Source of the DNA: Termitomyces sp. T153
Taxonomy: Eukaryota; Basidiomycota; Agaricomycetes; Agaricales; Lyophyllaceae
DNA length: 64,000 nucleotides
NCBI GenBank assembly: GCA_018296165.2
Contig: JACKQL020000011.1
Location: 1,116,001-1,180,000, forward strand
Reading direction: 5' to 3'
In this document: one piece after another, positions 11,396 through 22,610 of the stretch
How positions within the stretch are numbered: position 1 is the first letter of the stretch
How the letters are laid out: the number at the start of each line of letters is the position of its first letter
The notes under the pieces: model-generated
What the model saw: the letters and a program-made list of their open reading frames with translations, nothing else
Database searches by the model: none
What the model was told of the DNA's origin: nothing
Program-made: the position numbers and the translations under genes

Positions 11396-11931
11396 TATGG
11401 TATCTATCTTAATTTGTCTATATACGACAATTTGGACAAGTTTCTTGTAATTTTGGCCCTTCCTCCATGTCATGAGGACAGGTCTTTGGTTGTGTGGCCC
11501 GCATGTGGCGTAAGGTTAGTTGAACGGGGTGGTGTACAAACAAATTACAATAAACGCTAGTTTAGCATTCGAGTTTGCCACAATGCAAACGTGCAAAAAC
11601 TTTAAACCAGGACCGATCTCTCTCCGGGGTTTCAAGTTTTCCGCGGTTTCGCCTCTCGTTCCTATGCAACTGTGTTGACTCTGCTTTGCAGTCGGAAAAA
11701 TGCCTTGTATGGCAATATCACATGGTAACGGTAGCATTGTATCGATTATCCATCATGATGTTAGCTTGGAATGGAATATTCATTCTCAGATACTTAAACA
11801 GGGGATATGCTTCCGTTTTTCCATTGGTACTGCTCCAGCGCTTCAGCACTTGTCACTGACCATTCACTCATCCTCCTACTCACCCCTTCGCAAACCTTTA
11901 CTTTGGCTGGTTCGCGCCTCAGCTCTTCGGA
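11396..11931. other. Intergenic region after PHR1
   Basis: 536 bp, AT-rich near 11400-11470; only short open frames without resemblance to known proteins. Confidence 0.5.
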
Positions 11932-12186
11932 ATGTCTTCCACCCCCACCAATACCTTCTCCTCATTCTTTCTCACCTCCCCCGCATGTCCGAGCGCCTTC
12001 AGCCTCTTCATCGCGCCCCAATCCCCGCGTGAGATCCACCAGACTTACTCGGACTTGCGCCAGGCTCTTTGCCCTTCGACTCACCATCAAACACCCACTG
12101 CATCCTCTATCCAATCAAATCAGAGGTCATCAAGCACATCGTCTGTCAAATCCAGCCTGAAGAAGTTCTTGGGCGCCATCAACTAG
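11932..12186 (+). CDS. Small Ser/Thr-rich hypothetical protein (84 aa)
   Basis: Uninterrupted ATG-to-TAG frame. The N-terminus is Ser/Thr/Pro-rich with a weakly hydrophobic part (SSFFLTSPACPSAFSLFIAP), then IHQTYSDLRQALCPSTHH, a Ser/Gln-rich stretch and a short basic-hydrophobic end (SVKSSLKKFLGAIN). Local codon choice (C-ending codons) resembles the neighbouring genes more than the surrounding spacer does, and the preceding CT-rich tract is typical of basidiomycete core promoters. No family recognised; a chance frame is possible. Confidence 0.4.
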   Translation: MSSTPTNTFSSFFLTSPACPSAFSLFIAPQSPREIHQTYSDLRQALCPSTHHQTPTASSIQSNQRSSSTSSVKSSLKKFLGAIN

Positions 12187-12857
12187 ATTTACCGACTCGA
12201 AAAACGATGGATGCATGTTGATTGTGCGCATCCATTCATCTATTACATCCCTTGTTGCATCGCGATGCTTGGGCTTGTTATGTTTGCAATGTCCCCAACA
12301 CAGGCTCAACGTCGATACTTCAATCCGTCCGGGGCCTGTCTACAGGTGAAACTTTGAAGTTACAATCCGTACTTTCTTCTTTGGGAGTCTGGATGGCTCA
12401 GGATCGGAGGTTGTACGCTGCGAGTTCTAGATTTTTTGGGTCACAAAGAGTCAAGATCATGAAGGGAGATTATGAAAGAAACAAGTCGAGAAAGACTCGC
12501 CCATGTTCAATAATCTCTTTCTAGATATGTACTTACCGCAATGTCATTTCTGAATTGAAGCAAATCTGTTGCTGAAATTAAGGAGATAGCACAATGACAG
12601 GGAAATGGATTATCTGATTGAATATCCAATCGACGTACCCACCAAAGTTCATTTTCAATGTGACCTTCAATAGAGTTTATGTTTACAGAGACGTAAATTC
12701 ACTCTCGACTCCGCTAGTCCTTGGATGCTGTCAGTAATGACTTCTCGAAACAATTGAACTGGAGCATACTGACTTTTCTCAAAAAATCTGAGCCGTTCAA
12801 GGACCTTCTTGTTGCCTTCCCGCTAGTAGACAAAGTATCAGTATCCAAGTTATCAAA
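12187..12857. other. Intergenic region, nothing recognised
   Basis: About 670 bp before the damaged kinase-like gene. No motif, repeat or gene that I can support. Confidence 0.5.
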
Positions 12858-13700
12858 ATGTATCTTCCAACCAACTCCGTAACTCTCCTTGTCGAGAATC
12901 TTGGTCCTTCTTCTGACGTTCCTCCTCGTGCCATTTTGAAACTCGCTGACCGTCGCTTTGGAGATGCTCGAGAGGAGATTTTAGACAAGCCGGCATGGCC
13001 TTGCACAACAGACATAAAAACGCGAATTTCATGCAGGTCTTCGCGCGTATACTCAAACGAACGGCCAACCTCCGGATTTAAGCCAGGATGAAGACGACGA
13101 ACAAACATGGATGCGTGAGTTACGACAATGAGATGATTTCAATAAAAGGGAAAAAGGCTTACTCTTACTTGAAAGACGTTCAATCGTGCGACTACGTTCC
13201 GCGATTTTTTGGTGCTGTCCGCATTCCCATGTCGTCTGAACAGGTGCATCCTTTTTTGGATACTATTGATAGAATACTTATGGAATATATCCCTGATCAA
13301 ACGATGGGGGAGCTCCAGCTTGTCGACCTATCTTATGAAGATGCGGAGAAAATCTCTCGGCCGACGTTGAAGGCATTACGGTGGCGTCATCCATCATGAT
13401 ATTCATCTCAACAACATGTTACGTGCACCCTCTAACGATCCAGTTTTTATCGATTGGCAAAATAGGCACCTCGTTCAAGATTTCGATCTCGATGTACGGA
13501 CAATTCTCTAGCGCGATAGACTTTGGCATCGATCTAGTACTCCGATATCTGACAAGCGAGAAAAACAGGCGCGAAACTTGAACTTGTTCCTGACTAACTA
13601 TCATGTGGCTGATCTGCCTACTCATGAGTTGGAGAGATTTTATTATCGGGATTATAGTGTTCCTGATGAGAATTCCGGGCGGGTTGCAGTGGAAAGTTAA
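12858..13700 (+). pseudogene. Fungal protein-kinase-like gene, probably decayed
   Basis: Matches the Agaricomycete kinase-like family. A beta-3 type block AILKLADRRFGDAREE is followed by PAW, then KKAYSYLKDVQSCDYVPRFFG and ILMEYIPDQTMGEL (hinge), then the catalytic loop VIHHDIHLNNMLR and the metal-binding VFIDWQNRHL. The first parts need a frame change near 13010. A 34-nt intron after TWMR (gtgagt...aaag) restores frame into KKAYSYL. A one-base frame break separates LKALR from VIHHDIHLN at about 13390, with no intron that keeps the loop. An in-frame TAG (about 13512) follows DVRTIL unless a 39-nt intron removes it. The frame then stays open to AVES with TAA at 13698-13700. Breaks plus partial N-terminus suggest a pseudogene; assembly errors or unusual introns are alternatives. 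Confidence 0.55.
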
Positions 13701-14019
13701 AGCCGAATGTTAAAACTTGATCTACTCTTGAACGATTCGAACCTCTGCCTGAGAAATAGTCGGGGCCTTTTCAATGTCACTGTGCGGCTGTAGATACCTC
13801 TACACTCATTGGCTTCGTCAATCTGACTTACTCCGATTCCACAGTTGGAAGAGGACATCTTTGCGGTGATATTACTTTATTACTTTATTTGATATCTACC
13901 TACGCCGTATAGATAACAGCTATGGTCACACCTGTGAGGGCACGCCACGATAGACCGAGAATAAGCGGCCCACCGCCCAAGATGACCTGAGTTATTACCT
14001 AGCCTTCCTTCACCAACGG
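13701..14019. other. Intergenic region, nothing recognised
   Basis: About 320 bp with stop codons in all frames at short spacing. Confidence 0.45.
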
Positions 14020-14509
14020 TCTTCCTCCCGATGTTGAACTGCCTACGCCTCAATTCCAAAAAGAACCCAGTGAAACAATGTTCGGCTGAGCTACCCATCA
14101 GAGATGATGCAAGAATACAAGCAGAAGTTCGGACAGATCCAGACGTATTCATTCCGTGCCTCTTTCTGCGGTTTCACACAAGTGACATTGGAACACAAAA
14201 AGATCAATATCCTAAACAGTCTCACAGCGAATCTTCAAGGTTGGCACATCTCATCAATTATCCTCTTTATGTTCGTGACGGTGTGCGAAGATTGATACAC
14301 ATGTTCCATGAGTACTACTATACATTTCGCGGGGATTGTTGAAATCCAAATACTACTACACCGACGCCGCAAAGTTCCTGCCTCCTCTTGAAGCCTTTAG
14401 CGACCAGATAGCAACATCTGCGCCCCACTACACTGTTGGAAGAATTCAGCAGTGCGATTCGCCCAACCTGACAAACGATCTCCTCGTTGAAAGGGCGCTT
14501 TTAATTTAA
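14020..14509 (+). pseudogene. Hypothetical gene fragment or remnant
   Basis: Short coding-like segments lie in different frames: LPPDVELPTPQFQKEPSETM (about 14020-14082), EYKQKFGQIQTYSFRASFCG onward (about 14107-14270) and a C-terminal segment SKYYYTDAAKFLPPLEAFSD with HYTVGRIQQCDSPNLTNDLL, ending TAA at 14507-14509. They could be exons of one small gene, but I could not join them with convincing splice sites, so a degraded gene is equally likely. No family recognised. The end lies 42 bp from the MET6 stop in convergent orientation. Confidence 0.25.
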
Positions 14510-14551
14510 CCAGTACATATACGAGCGCTGTTGAAGCGGGAAACAAGGCAT

Positions 14552-17275
14552 TTAAGCATAGTTCTCACGGGCCCACTTAGCACCATTGACAAGGTTGACG
14601 AGCGATGTCTCAGTCTCCTTCCATCCACGGGTCTTGAGACCGCAGTCCTAGGTAAAAAAAGGATTAAAACATGAAGTCGTGTGAATCAGAAGTTTTCTCA
14701 CAGGGTTAACGAAGAGGAGAGAGTCGGGGAGGATGTCAAGCATAGCCTTGATACGGTCCTTGATCTCCTGTTCTCCAGGAACACGAGGAGAATGAATATC
14801 GTAGACACCCGGACCAATCTGGTTGGAGTAGCCGTAGTGCTTGAAGGTGTTGAGAAGCTTCATGTCAGCCTTAGATGCCTCGATGGAAATGACATCAGCG
14901 TCGAGGCGCTGGATGGAGGGGAAAATATCGTCGAAGTCGGAGTAGCAGAAGTGGGAGTGAGTCTGGAGGGTGTCGCTAACACCAGCGGTGGCAAGCTTGA
15001 AGGAGTCGACAGCCCATTTGAGGTACGCATCCCAGTCAGCGCGGCGGAGAGGGAGCTATTGGAGTAAGGTTATTATTGGAAGCATCGAAGATAAGTTATA
15101 CATACACCCTCACGGATAGCAGGCTCGTCGACCTGAATAGCGTGGATGCCAGCCTTCTCGAGGTCAATGACTTCGTCACGAAGAGCGAGAGCAAGCTGCT
15201 TGGATTGCAGCTCACGAGACACATCAGCACGGGGGAATGACCAGTTGAGAATGGTAACGGGTCCAGTCAACATTCCCTTCATAGGGTTGCTGGTAAGGCT
15301 CTGGGCATAGCTGCTCCACTTCACAGTCATAGGACCGGGGCGGCTGACATCGGAAACGATGATGGGGGGGCGAACGTAACTAAGTGATACATACAGCTAA
15401 GTCGAAGAATACCAAGGATGCGATGCTGTGCAACTTACCGAGATCCATAGCTCTGAACCCAGGCATTTTGGGTGAAAACGAAACCGTTCAGCTGCTCACC
15501 GAAGTATTGAACCATGTCGTTCCTCTCCGGTTCACCATGGACCAAGAGATCAAGGCCGATTTTCTCCTGGAAACGAACGACAGTCTCAATTTCCTTCTTG
15601 ATGAACTCCTCGTATTGCTCGTAAGTGAGCTCTCCCTTGCCAAGCTTGGCACGAGCAAGACGAATCTCCTTGGTTTGCTGAAGGCAAATAGATCGTTAGC
15701 AAGTTCTCCAAAGTCAATGAAACGACTATACATACAGGGAAAGATCCAATGGTAGTAGTGGGGAACTTGGGAAGGTTGATGTGCTTAGCTTGAATCTCCT
15801 TGCGAACAGCGAAGGGGCTCTTGCGTTCAAGTTGGTCAGGGGTGATAGCAGCAACGCGCTTCCGGACAGTATCATCGGAGCTGGCCTCGAAGGCACGGCG
15901 GGCAGCAATGGACACCTTGTTGGCTTCGAGGGCGGAAGCGACTTTAGGGTCCTGAGAGTTAGAGAGGGCGGCGGCGATAATGGCAACCTCGGTGGCCTTC
16001 TCAGTGGCGAACGAGAACCAATCCCTCTGTTCGGGAGTAAGCTTCGTCTCAGAAGCGAGAGTGACGGGAGTGTGAAGGAGGGAAGATGAAGTGGCAACAA
16101 TGACGCGTTCCTGACCGAGAGCGTCAACAGCAACCTTTCCTAGCTTGATGGCAGCATCGAAGTCGGACTTCCAGATGTTACGGCCGGAAACGAGACCGAG
16201 AGAGAGGACGATGTCGGTATTTTTGACGGCATCAACAACTTCCTGAAGCTGGCCAGGTGCACGGTCAAGGTCGATGTGGAGACCGGCAACGGGAAGCTTG
16301 GCGACAAAGTTCAAGTTAGAGTCAAGACGGGCAAAGTAGGTAGTGAGAAGGATCTTGGGAGCACGGGGAGCGAGCTCGGCGTAGGTAGATGCGAACTCCT
16401 TCTCGAGGGAAGCTGCGCTATCGAGGACAAGGACAGGCTCATCAACTTGAACCCATTCGGCACCAGCAGCCTTGAGGTCTGAGAGGAGTTTGCTATAAAT
16501 GGGAAGGAGTTTTGGAAGAAGAGAGATGGGTTGGAAGCCAGGCTTCGAACCCTTGGCAGCCTTGCCGAGGACAAGGAAAGAAATGGGGCCGAGGACAACG
16601 GGACGAGTGGTGACGCCAGCAGCCTTAGCCTCATTGTACTCTTCAAGGGCTTTGTTGAAGTTCAACTTGAAATCGGTCTCCTCAGAGAACTCAGGGACGA
16701 CAAAGTGATAGTTAGAGTCGAACCTAAAAAGGCAAGTGTGTCAGGAACCTCATGTCAAGATAATCAAAGGAGAGCTAGCCGAGATCATGAGATAGCAGAA
16801 AAAAAAACTGAACATACCACTTCTTCATCTCCGAGGCGGGGACATCGACACCCTCAGTCTGGCGACCGCGGCCCATGGCGAAGTAGACGTCAAGAGGCGA
16901 AAGACCGAGACCAACGTAACGCTTGGGAATGACGTTGAAAGCGGCTGCGTGATCAAGGACATGATCGTAGAGAGAAAATTCACCACTTCATGTTTGAATC
17001 AGTCTCGTATATCTAGGTAATCGATAGAGATCAGAAATATACCTAGGGACGAAATCAACGCCCTGGGTCTTGACGGCGTTCCAGCTAGCCTTCTTAACTT
17101 CAGCGGCAGCCTTGTTAAGATCTTCGGCAGAGATCTTGCCAGCCCAGTAGGCCTCGACGGCCTTTTTGACCTCACGGTTCGCACCTAACGAAACAACATT
17201 CAAGACCGGTCAAGAAAAAACTGTGATACTGTTCTTACCGATGCGAGGGAAACCAAGGACACTGGAAGAAACCAT
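14552..17275 (-). CDS. MET6: Cobalamin-independent methionine synthase
   Basis: Transfers the methyl group of 5-methyltetrahydropteroyltri-glutamate to homocysteine, giving methionine; cytosolic. Start is the reverse complement of 17273-17275: [13 protein letters not shown], then [20 protein letters not shown]. The N-terminal MetE domain includes KKYPKG-type blocks, [20 protein letters not shown] and [15 protein letters not shown]; the C-terminal catalytic domain has [51 protein letters not shown] and the zinc-site region HSHFCYSDF with DIHSPRVP. It ends [10 protein letters not shown] with TAA at 14552-14554. At least six short introns. Length and both domains agree with fungal Met6 (about 765 residues). 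Long open frames on the opposite strand here are shadows of strong codon bias, itself a sign of high expression. Confidence 0.96.
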
Positions 17276-17709
17276 TTTTGAGATGCGGAGGGGACGAAAG
17301 AAGTGGAAGATGACGGTACGATACGGAAAGATGTTTTGACTAGATTACGGCGAGTTTTACACAATTCGCACGTGCTTTGATCATCGATACTCGGATCTGA
17401 TCTCCGGCCGAAAATGCCAAGCAGCCCACCGTGACCATTGCTGAGTCCTAGATATGGTATTTGCCCTGAGTAGGCCAAAACCTACATGCGTAAGAGGTCC
17501 TGTCCATACTTATGAGCCCGAGTCAGTTAAAAGAAGTTGTCGAAATACATTTGTGGTTACTCAATCACCTATCATCTCATCGGCCGAAATCAAAAGCTTC
17601 ATAATATTTGATAAATATGTTTCAAAGGAGTGTATGTATGTATACTAGTTTGTGGTACGAATGCAGGTAAAATACAAATATCAAATGGAAAAGCCTGGAT
17701 GCTGTCCAC
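17276..17709. other. MET6 upstream region and kinase 3' flank
   Basis: 434 bp. Holds the MET6 promoter (read leftward) and the 3' end of the kinase gene. No TATA or upstream-factor site that I can assign. A short ATGT run occurs at 17633-17645. Confidence 0.5.
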
Positions 17710-19185
17710 CTAAGAAGATCTGTTCAATACAGATGAACGCCCTTTGAGCCGCTCGAAAGCCAGACGGAAAAGCCTCTTGCCATTCGTCAATTTCTTAACT
17801 CCGGTATCGACCACTGGTTTTGCAGAATTGGACAGCTTGGCGGGATCAGGAGCAGCGCTAATCGCCGGCTGGTCAAGAGTTTGGCCATCTGGTAGGTCAG
17901 GAACTTCAACAGCAGGATCAATGGCGTGTGTGGCAGGCGTAATGGGTCCATCGCTGTCAGAGCCTGAGTTGGTAGAACCGAGAGTGCGAGAGCCCGAGGA
18001 AGCAGAGCCAGAATTGACATCAGCGCCAGGTACTGTCAAGAAGGTAGTAGGTCCTGTAGGTGGCGGTCCGTCTTCAGCCGGAGGACTGTCGAATGCATAG
18101 ACTTCATCCGAGCTGAGAGAGCTATCCGTTTGGTCGCTGTATTCAAAAACCGTCGCGTTTTGTGCTACAACCCCCTGTGCATCGTGATCTTTGCTTTCCG
18201 AGTATGTTCTGGCAGCTGCACGGACTGTCGAGTTGGCACACGCTATTTCCTCTTCCGTCATGAAGAAAGTGTCGACGGTCAGGATCTCGTGGCGTAGTTC
18301 TTTCAAGGTTATACGACTGAGAGGATTAATTCTGAATATCCGCTTGAGAATGCTATTCGCTCCGTGAGAGATGGGAAGGACTTGTCGAAGAAAGTCTCTG
18401 TTGTGCAGGTACGCAGCAAAACAGTCATCCTTAGCAGTCGCATAGCGCCATGGGTTACGACCGGATATCATGTTTGTGAGGATGACACCGAGAGACCAGA
18501 TATCACTGTAACGAGTGGAGTAGCGGCCTACCGAGAGTTCCTTTCCGATACATTCTGGCAGTTGGCATCAGCGAAAAGCGGGAGTGCGACAAAACGAGGA
18601 GTTACCAGGACTCATATAATAAGAGCTACCGCAGCCAAAGTCAGTGGATATGTGTTCCTGAGTCGAGAGACCAAAGTCCGCAAGGAGGATATCAGTACCG
18701 TTCCGGCACAAAACATTCTCTGGCTTTATGTCACGATGAAAAACATTCTTCTCGTGGCAATAGCTTACGGCGTCGATGAGCTGAACGAAGGACCTCTTGA
18801 CAAGATGAACCTTGTTATGGAAGACACGAGCCTCGGTTATGGCGGCGAACAGGTCCCCTCCGGGGCAATAATCGAGTACAATGAAAAGATACCCGTTGTC
18901 GTAGACGGCGCGATGAAGAGTGACGATGTTTGGGTGGTCACAAACCATCTTGTGCAAAGTAATCTCGCGTTTCTGGAACTCTTCTTGGTGTGAACCCTTC
19001 TCTGGCCTGAGGAGACATTTGACAGCGTAGTAGACGGGCTTAGCGAGAGGAGACAGGATATCGAGAGCACGATAGACCTTGCCGTAAGCACCAGAGCCTA
19101 AGCTTTCCAGAAGCTTGAAGCGTCCATTGTCAATAGTCAGTCCGCTGAGATCAGGCATGGAGTCGGTGACAGCGATGCGGCCCAT
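17710..19185 (-). CDS. Ran1/Pat1-like serine/threonine protein kinase
   Basis: Complete protein kinase, about 474 residues with one intron found. N-terminus MGRIAVTDSMPDLSG, glycine loop ESLGSGAYGKVYRA, ATP lysine in YYAVKCLL, catalytic loop VFHRDIKPENVLCRN, DFGLSTQEH, then the P+1 region SSYYMSPECIGKE (across the intron near 18555-18605) and subdomain IX YSDIWSLGVILTNMISGRNPW. After the kinase domain a Ser/Pro/Asp-rich tail of about 200 residues follows, ending RLKGRSSVLNRSS with TAG at 17710-17712. The order and the DIWSLGVILTNMI block fit the Ran1/Pat1 (Sks1/Vhs1) family, nutrient and cell-fate kinases in yeasts; the exact target pathway here is unknown. Divergent from xylitol dehydrogenase over 417 bp. 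Confidence 0.88.
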
Positions 19186-19602
19186 GATGAAGAAAAAAGG
19201 CGGTATGAAGCAAGTTTGAAAAGAAAAAAAACAGTTTGAAAGAAGATTGAATAGAAGTAAGTTTGAAAGATGATAGTAAGAAGAAGAAAGTGGGGAATGG
19301 GCGGAGAATGGGGAGCATCCTTTAAAGGAGGTGAGGCTGACGGCTGTAAGTGAAGTGACATTCCCAATATGGGTAGAGTGACTAAAAATAGGCAACCGCG
19401 TCGAGGCACGCCAGGGTGCGCTTTGCCAGACACGAGGGGGATCATGCTGGAATATACATATGTTTTCCACAGTTTTCCAGGTGCATAATGGCCGACTTGT
19501 GTCCGTGACACTGCCGTCCTCGGTTGAGCGGTCCGATCCCTCCCCGAGACTCTGTAATGGTTTCATTTAAACAGAAACAACTTACCTCTTACCATTAGCA
19601 TC
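19186..19602. promoter_or_regulatory. Shared divergent promoter, kinase / xylitol dehydrogenase
   Basis: 417 bp between two start codons. A purine-rich tract (GAAGAAGAAAG and similar, about 19195-19300) lies next to the kinase start, equivalent to a CT-rich tract on its sense strand. No named operator seen. Confidence 0.55.
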
Positions 19603-21307
19603 ATGTCCGATAACCTTTCCTTCGTTCTTCGTGCTGTTGAGGACGTTGCCTACGAGCAGCGTCAAATTCCAGAAAGTGTGTAATATCCTTCCCCACAGGC
19701 GCGCATTTGACATTGTCCGTCGCAGTCTCTGATGATCAGGTCCTCGTCGAGGTCAAAAAGACCGGCAAGCATTTATTTCCTTCCATTGACTACGAGTCCA
19801 TGCTCATTACTTCAATCGCCCAGGTATCTGTGGTTCTGATGTACGATCCGAGTAAATATTCTCTGTGTTTCCTAGATCTGAGACTCCCTCTGCAGGTCCA
19901 TTATCTCGTTCACGGTCGTATCGGTGACTTCATTGTCAAAAATCCGATGGTGAGTTGCTACTTATACTATGAAAAGGCTTGCTCAAGGGCAGAGTAGGTT
20001 CTGGGGCACGAGTCCTCTGGCATAGTCGCAAAAGGTCGATGGCCAAAACTTGAGCTTCAAATGCATCCTACTGACTCTTAAATTAGTTGGACCTGATGTT
20101 AAGCATCTCAAGGTTGGCGATCGTGTTGCAATGGAGCCTGGTGCAACCTGCAGTAAGTGAACTATGACCAACTGTGAAACCGTCCGAGTCGGTTCATTCA
20201 TGTCCCTCAGAAAGGTGCGATGTATGCAAGTCTGGCCGTTATGAAGTATGTCTTCTCAGCTTCATCACAAAGGTATCAGCTAACTGTCTCTGGTACAGCT
20301 TTGCCCCGACATCATCTTTGCCGCTACCCCGCCCTATGATGGTACCTTAGGGAGGTACTATCGTTTACCCGCTGATCTCGCCTTCCCTCTACCGAATAAT
20401 GTTTCTCTCGAAGATGGCGCTATGGTAAACCATTTCGATGATCGTAGGTTCATGGTCTCACACATTCCTACAGATTGAGCCTCTCGCAGTTGGTGTCCAC
20501 TCTGTATCCAACCTCGGTGGATTCCGCGCCAACCAATCCATCGTGGTCTTCGGATGCGGACCCGTCGGTTTGCTCTGTATGGCCGTTGCGAAAGCTCTTG
20601 GAGCCGCTCGTATTATTGCCGTCGACATCAACCCTGCTCGTCTTGAATTTGCTAAAGGTTACGCCGCCACCGATATCCATCTCCCACCTAGTCTTGAGGA
20701 AGGGGAGACTAGATCTGCATATAGCAGGCGCAATGCCGAGAAGATGAAGAAAGATCTAGGTATCGAGGACCGGGGCAGCAAGTCTATCGATCTTGTTATC
20801 GATGCCAGTGGCGCAGAGATATCAATTCAGACTGCCTTGTACGTCGCCAAGTCTGGAGGCGTCGTGGTCCAGGTGTGTTTGATATATCACCTTGTACTGG
20901 ATGAATCTGATCTTTCAATTAGGTCGGCATGGGTAACCCCAATGTGACAATCGACATTGGGCAACTAATGACGAAAGAGCTCAATTATAAAGGCTCATTC
21001 CGTTACGGCGTGAGTCAGCTTGGGTCGTCCTCTGTTTTCTGGCTGATGGCTTCTCAGCCCGGCTCCTACCCACTCGCTATCTCTCTCGTTGCTCAAGGCA
21101 AGATTGATCTGAAGCCTCTGGTCACCCATCGGTAAGTCCTTTGCATCCAAAGAACAACTAGTAGTCATTCCACTTTCACCACGCAGCTACGCCTTCCAGG
21201 ACGCTATCACCGCATTCCAGGCTACACGCGCAGGAAAGAGCGAGGATGGAAAAGGTGTTATCAAAGCCATTATTTCGGGACCTGATGTCTCTCCTGACGC
21301 GCATTAG
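19603..21307 (+). CDS. NAD-dependent xylitol dehydrogenase (D-xylulose reductase)
   Basis: Zinc medium-chain dehydrogenase converting xylitol to D-xylulose in pentose catabolism; sorbitol dehydrogenase is the alternative. MSDNLSFVLRAVEDVAYEQR starts the GroES-like domain. Catalytic zinc ligands are Cys in GICGSDVHY and His/Glu in VLGHESSG; the structural zinc Cys cluster is ATCKRCDVCKSGRYELC. The Rossmann motif FGCGPVGLLCMA is followed by an acidic residue in IIAVDINPARLEF, pointing to NAD. It continues with DLVIDASGAEISIQTAL, GKIDLKPLVTHRYAFQDA and ends ISGPDVSPDAH, TAG at 21305-21307. About eleven introns, one with a GC-AG boundary (19765-19823), and a 17-nt exon at 19824-19840. A Ser-Arg stretch (EGETRSAYSRR) in the coenzyme domain is an insertion loop. 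Confidence 0.92.
19765..19823 (+). other. GC-AG intron in xylitol dehydrogenase
   Basis: Donor G|GCAAGC and acceptor CCAG. Splicing here gives KKTGICGSDVHY across the junctions, the conserved catalytic zinc segment; no GT donor nearby keeps frame. Confidence 0.8.
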
Positions 21308-21442
21308 ACATTTCTTGGGTATCATTGCGAGCTGTATTTTTGTATCCTATAAATTGCATAACCGGTTGTCGAAAAACCTGTCTTTACGGTGCAGAAGCAG
21401 GAAGCAGATAAGGCAATTATTGGCAGAGAACTGGCCACGGCA

Positions 21443-22610
21443 TCATAGTTTATACACTTCACTGGATGTGAAGCCCATTTCACCCAGGACACCCCCAACA
21501 GCGCCTTGTGATAGGTTTCTTCCAAATGGTCCTGCTATTGCACTAATCATTCTGGAGAACCATCAGGTCCGCACGCATCCAGAGTGAGGCGAGAGAGCTT
21601 ACGGATCAGGCCCACAAACTAGGAAGAGCACCTTACGCAATGGTTTAGGTTTTTCTGATTCTCCAAACAGTCGCTGCCACCATGACGTCCTTCCGTTGAG
21701 ACCAAGACATTGCTCTATAGCAAATTTTCCAATGCGGCCCAAGCTAGGGGTAGGTAAGTGGGAAGGATGTGGTGGCCCTTCGCGAGAGTCCACAAAAAGT
21801 CCAAGTCGGAATCTCTCAGGATTTTCATCGGCGAAGGCAGAAAGTTTGTCCATTATTCTAGGAGGAGGGATGTCGGCAGGGGTGCGTGAAGAATGTAGAA
21901 GAGTAAATCGAGTTCTATGTTCAGGAGAAGGGGAGATGACCGAATGAAATAGTTGATAGAACGGAGTGATTCCAGTCCCTCCAGATATCTAGATCAAAAG
22001 TGAGGCAGCGAAAAAATTTATAGAAGTGAAATCGTACCATTACTACTTCATCCCATTCGTCCTCTCTCCATGGCCATGTTCTCAGCGGCCCACGCAACTC
22101 AATGGTCTCCCCCCGAGTTTTTGAGTGTAACCATCTACCGACCTCGCCTTTCGGATACTTCTTAATCCAAAAAAGCATGCGCCCATCTCCATCAACTCCC
22201 TCAAGCGGTGTATATGGCCTCTCTACTTGAATATCATCATCCTTGATATAAACTGACCAGATCGGAGCAAATGGGGATTCTGAAGGATCGAATTGAGGAA
22301 GAAGTTCGGGAGGAACTATAAGTTCTAGAAGCTTAGTATCTGGACCGGACACCTCGTTCATTAAGACCTTAGCAGGTGTGAAGTGTGATGGGGACAGAGG
22401 GGTGGTCGTTGACGTAGGCGCCTCCCGGGAGGGATCTGGGTAGAAAAAATAAAAGGAGAATCCAACGACCACTGCAGCCCCGATAGCAAGAGAGGCATGA
22501 TGTAGCACATGTCTAGGTTCGACGTAGCTTTGTGCATATGTACGGATGTGAGGAAGGTTTGAACGTAGTCTGCAGTGCCTGAGCAACTGTTGACGCGCAG
22601 CGATGTTCAT
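21443..22610 (-). CDS. Mitochondrial cytochrome b5 reductase-like flavoprotein
   Basis: FAD/NAD(P)H oxidoreductase of the ferredoxin-NADP reductase superfamily. Start is the reverse complement of 22608-22610. An N-terminal basic leader (MNIAARQQLLRHCRLRSNLP) and one membrane segment (LAIGAAVVVGFSFYFFYP) suggest mitochondrial membrane anchoring. The FAD motif is ERPYTPLEG, with KGEVGRWLHSKTRGETIELR following; one intron precedes the nucleotide-binding ISGGTGITPFYQLFH; the NADH motif region is VLFLVCGPDP, and a second intron joins to MISAIAGPFGRNLSQG and the end SSEVYKL, TGA at 21443-21445. Length about 350 residues. Compared with yeast Mcr1/Cbr1 the interdomain region is longer, and a distinct b5-reductase-like subfamily is possible. 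It converges with xylitol dehydrogenase 135 bp away. Confidence 0.85.

Noticed and set aside
14681..17200. Several long open frames on the plus strand across MET6
   Set aside because: They are antisense shadows of a strongly codon-biased gene; the minus-strand protein is unambiguous methionine synthase.
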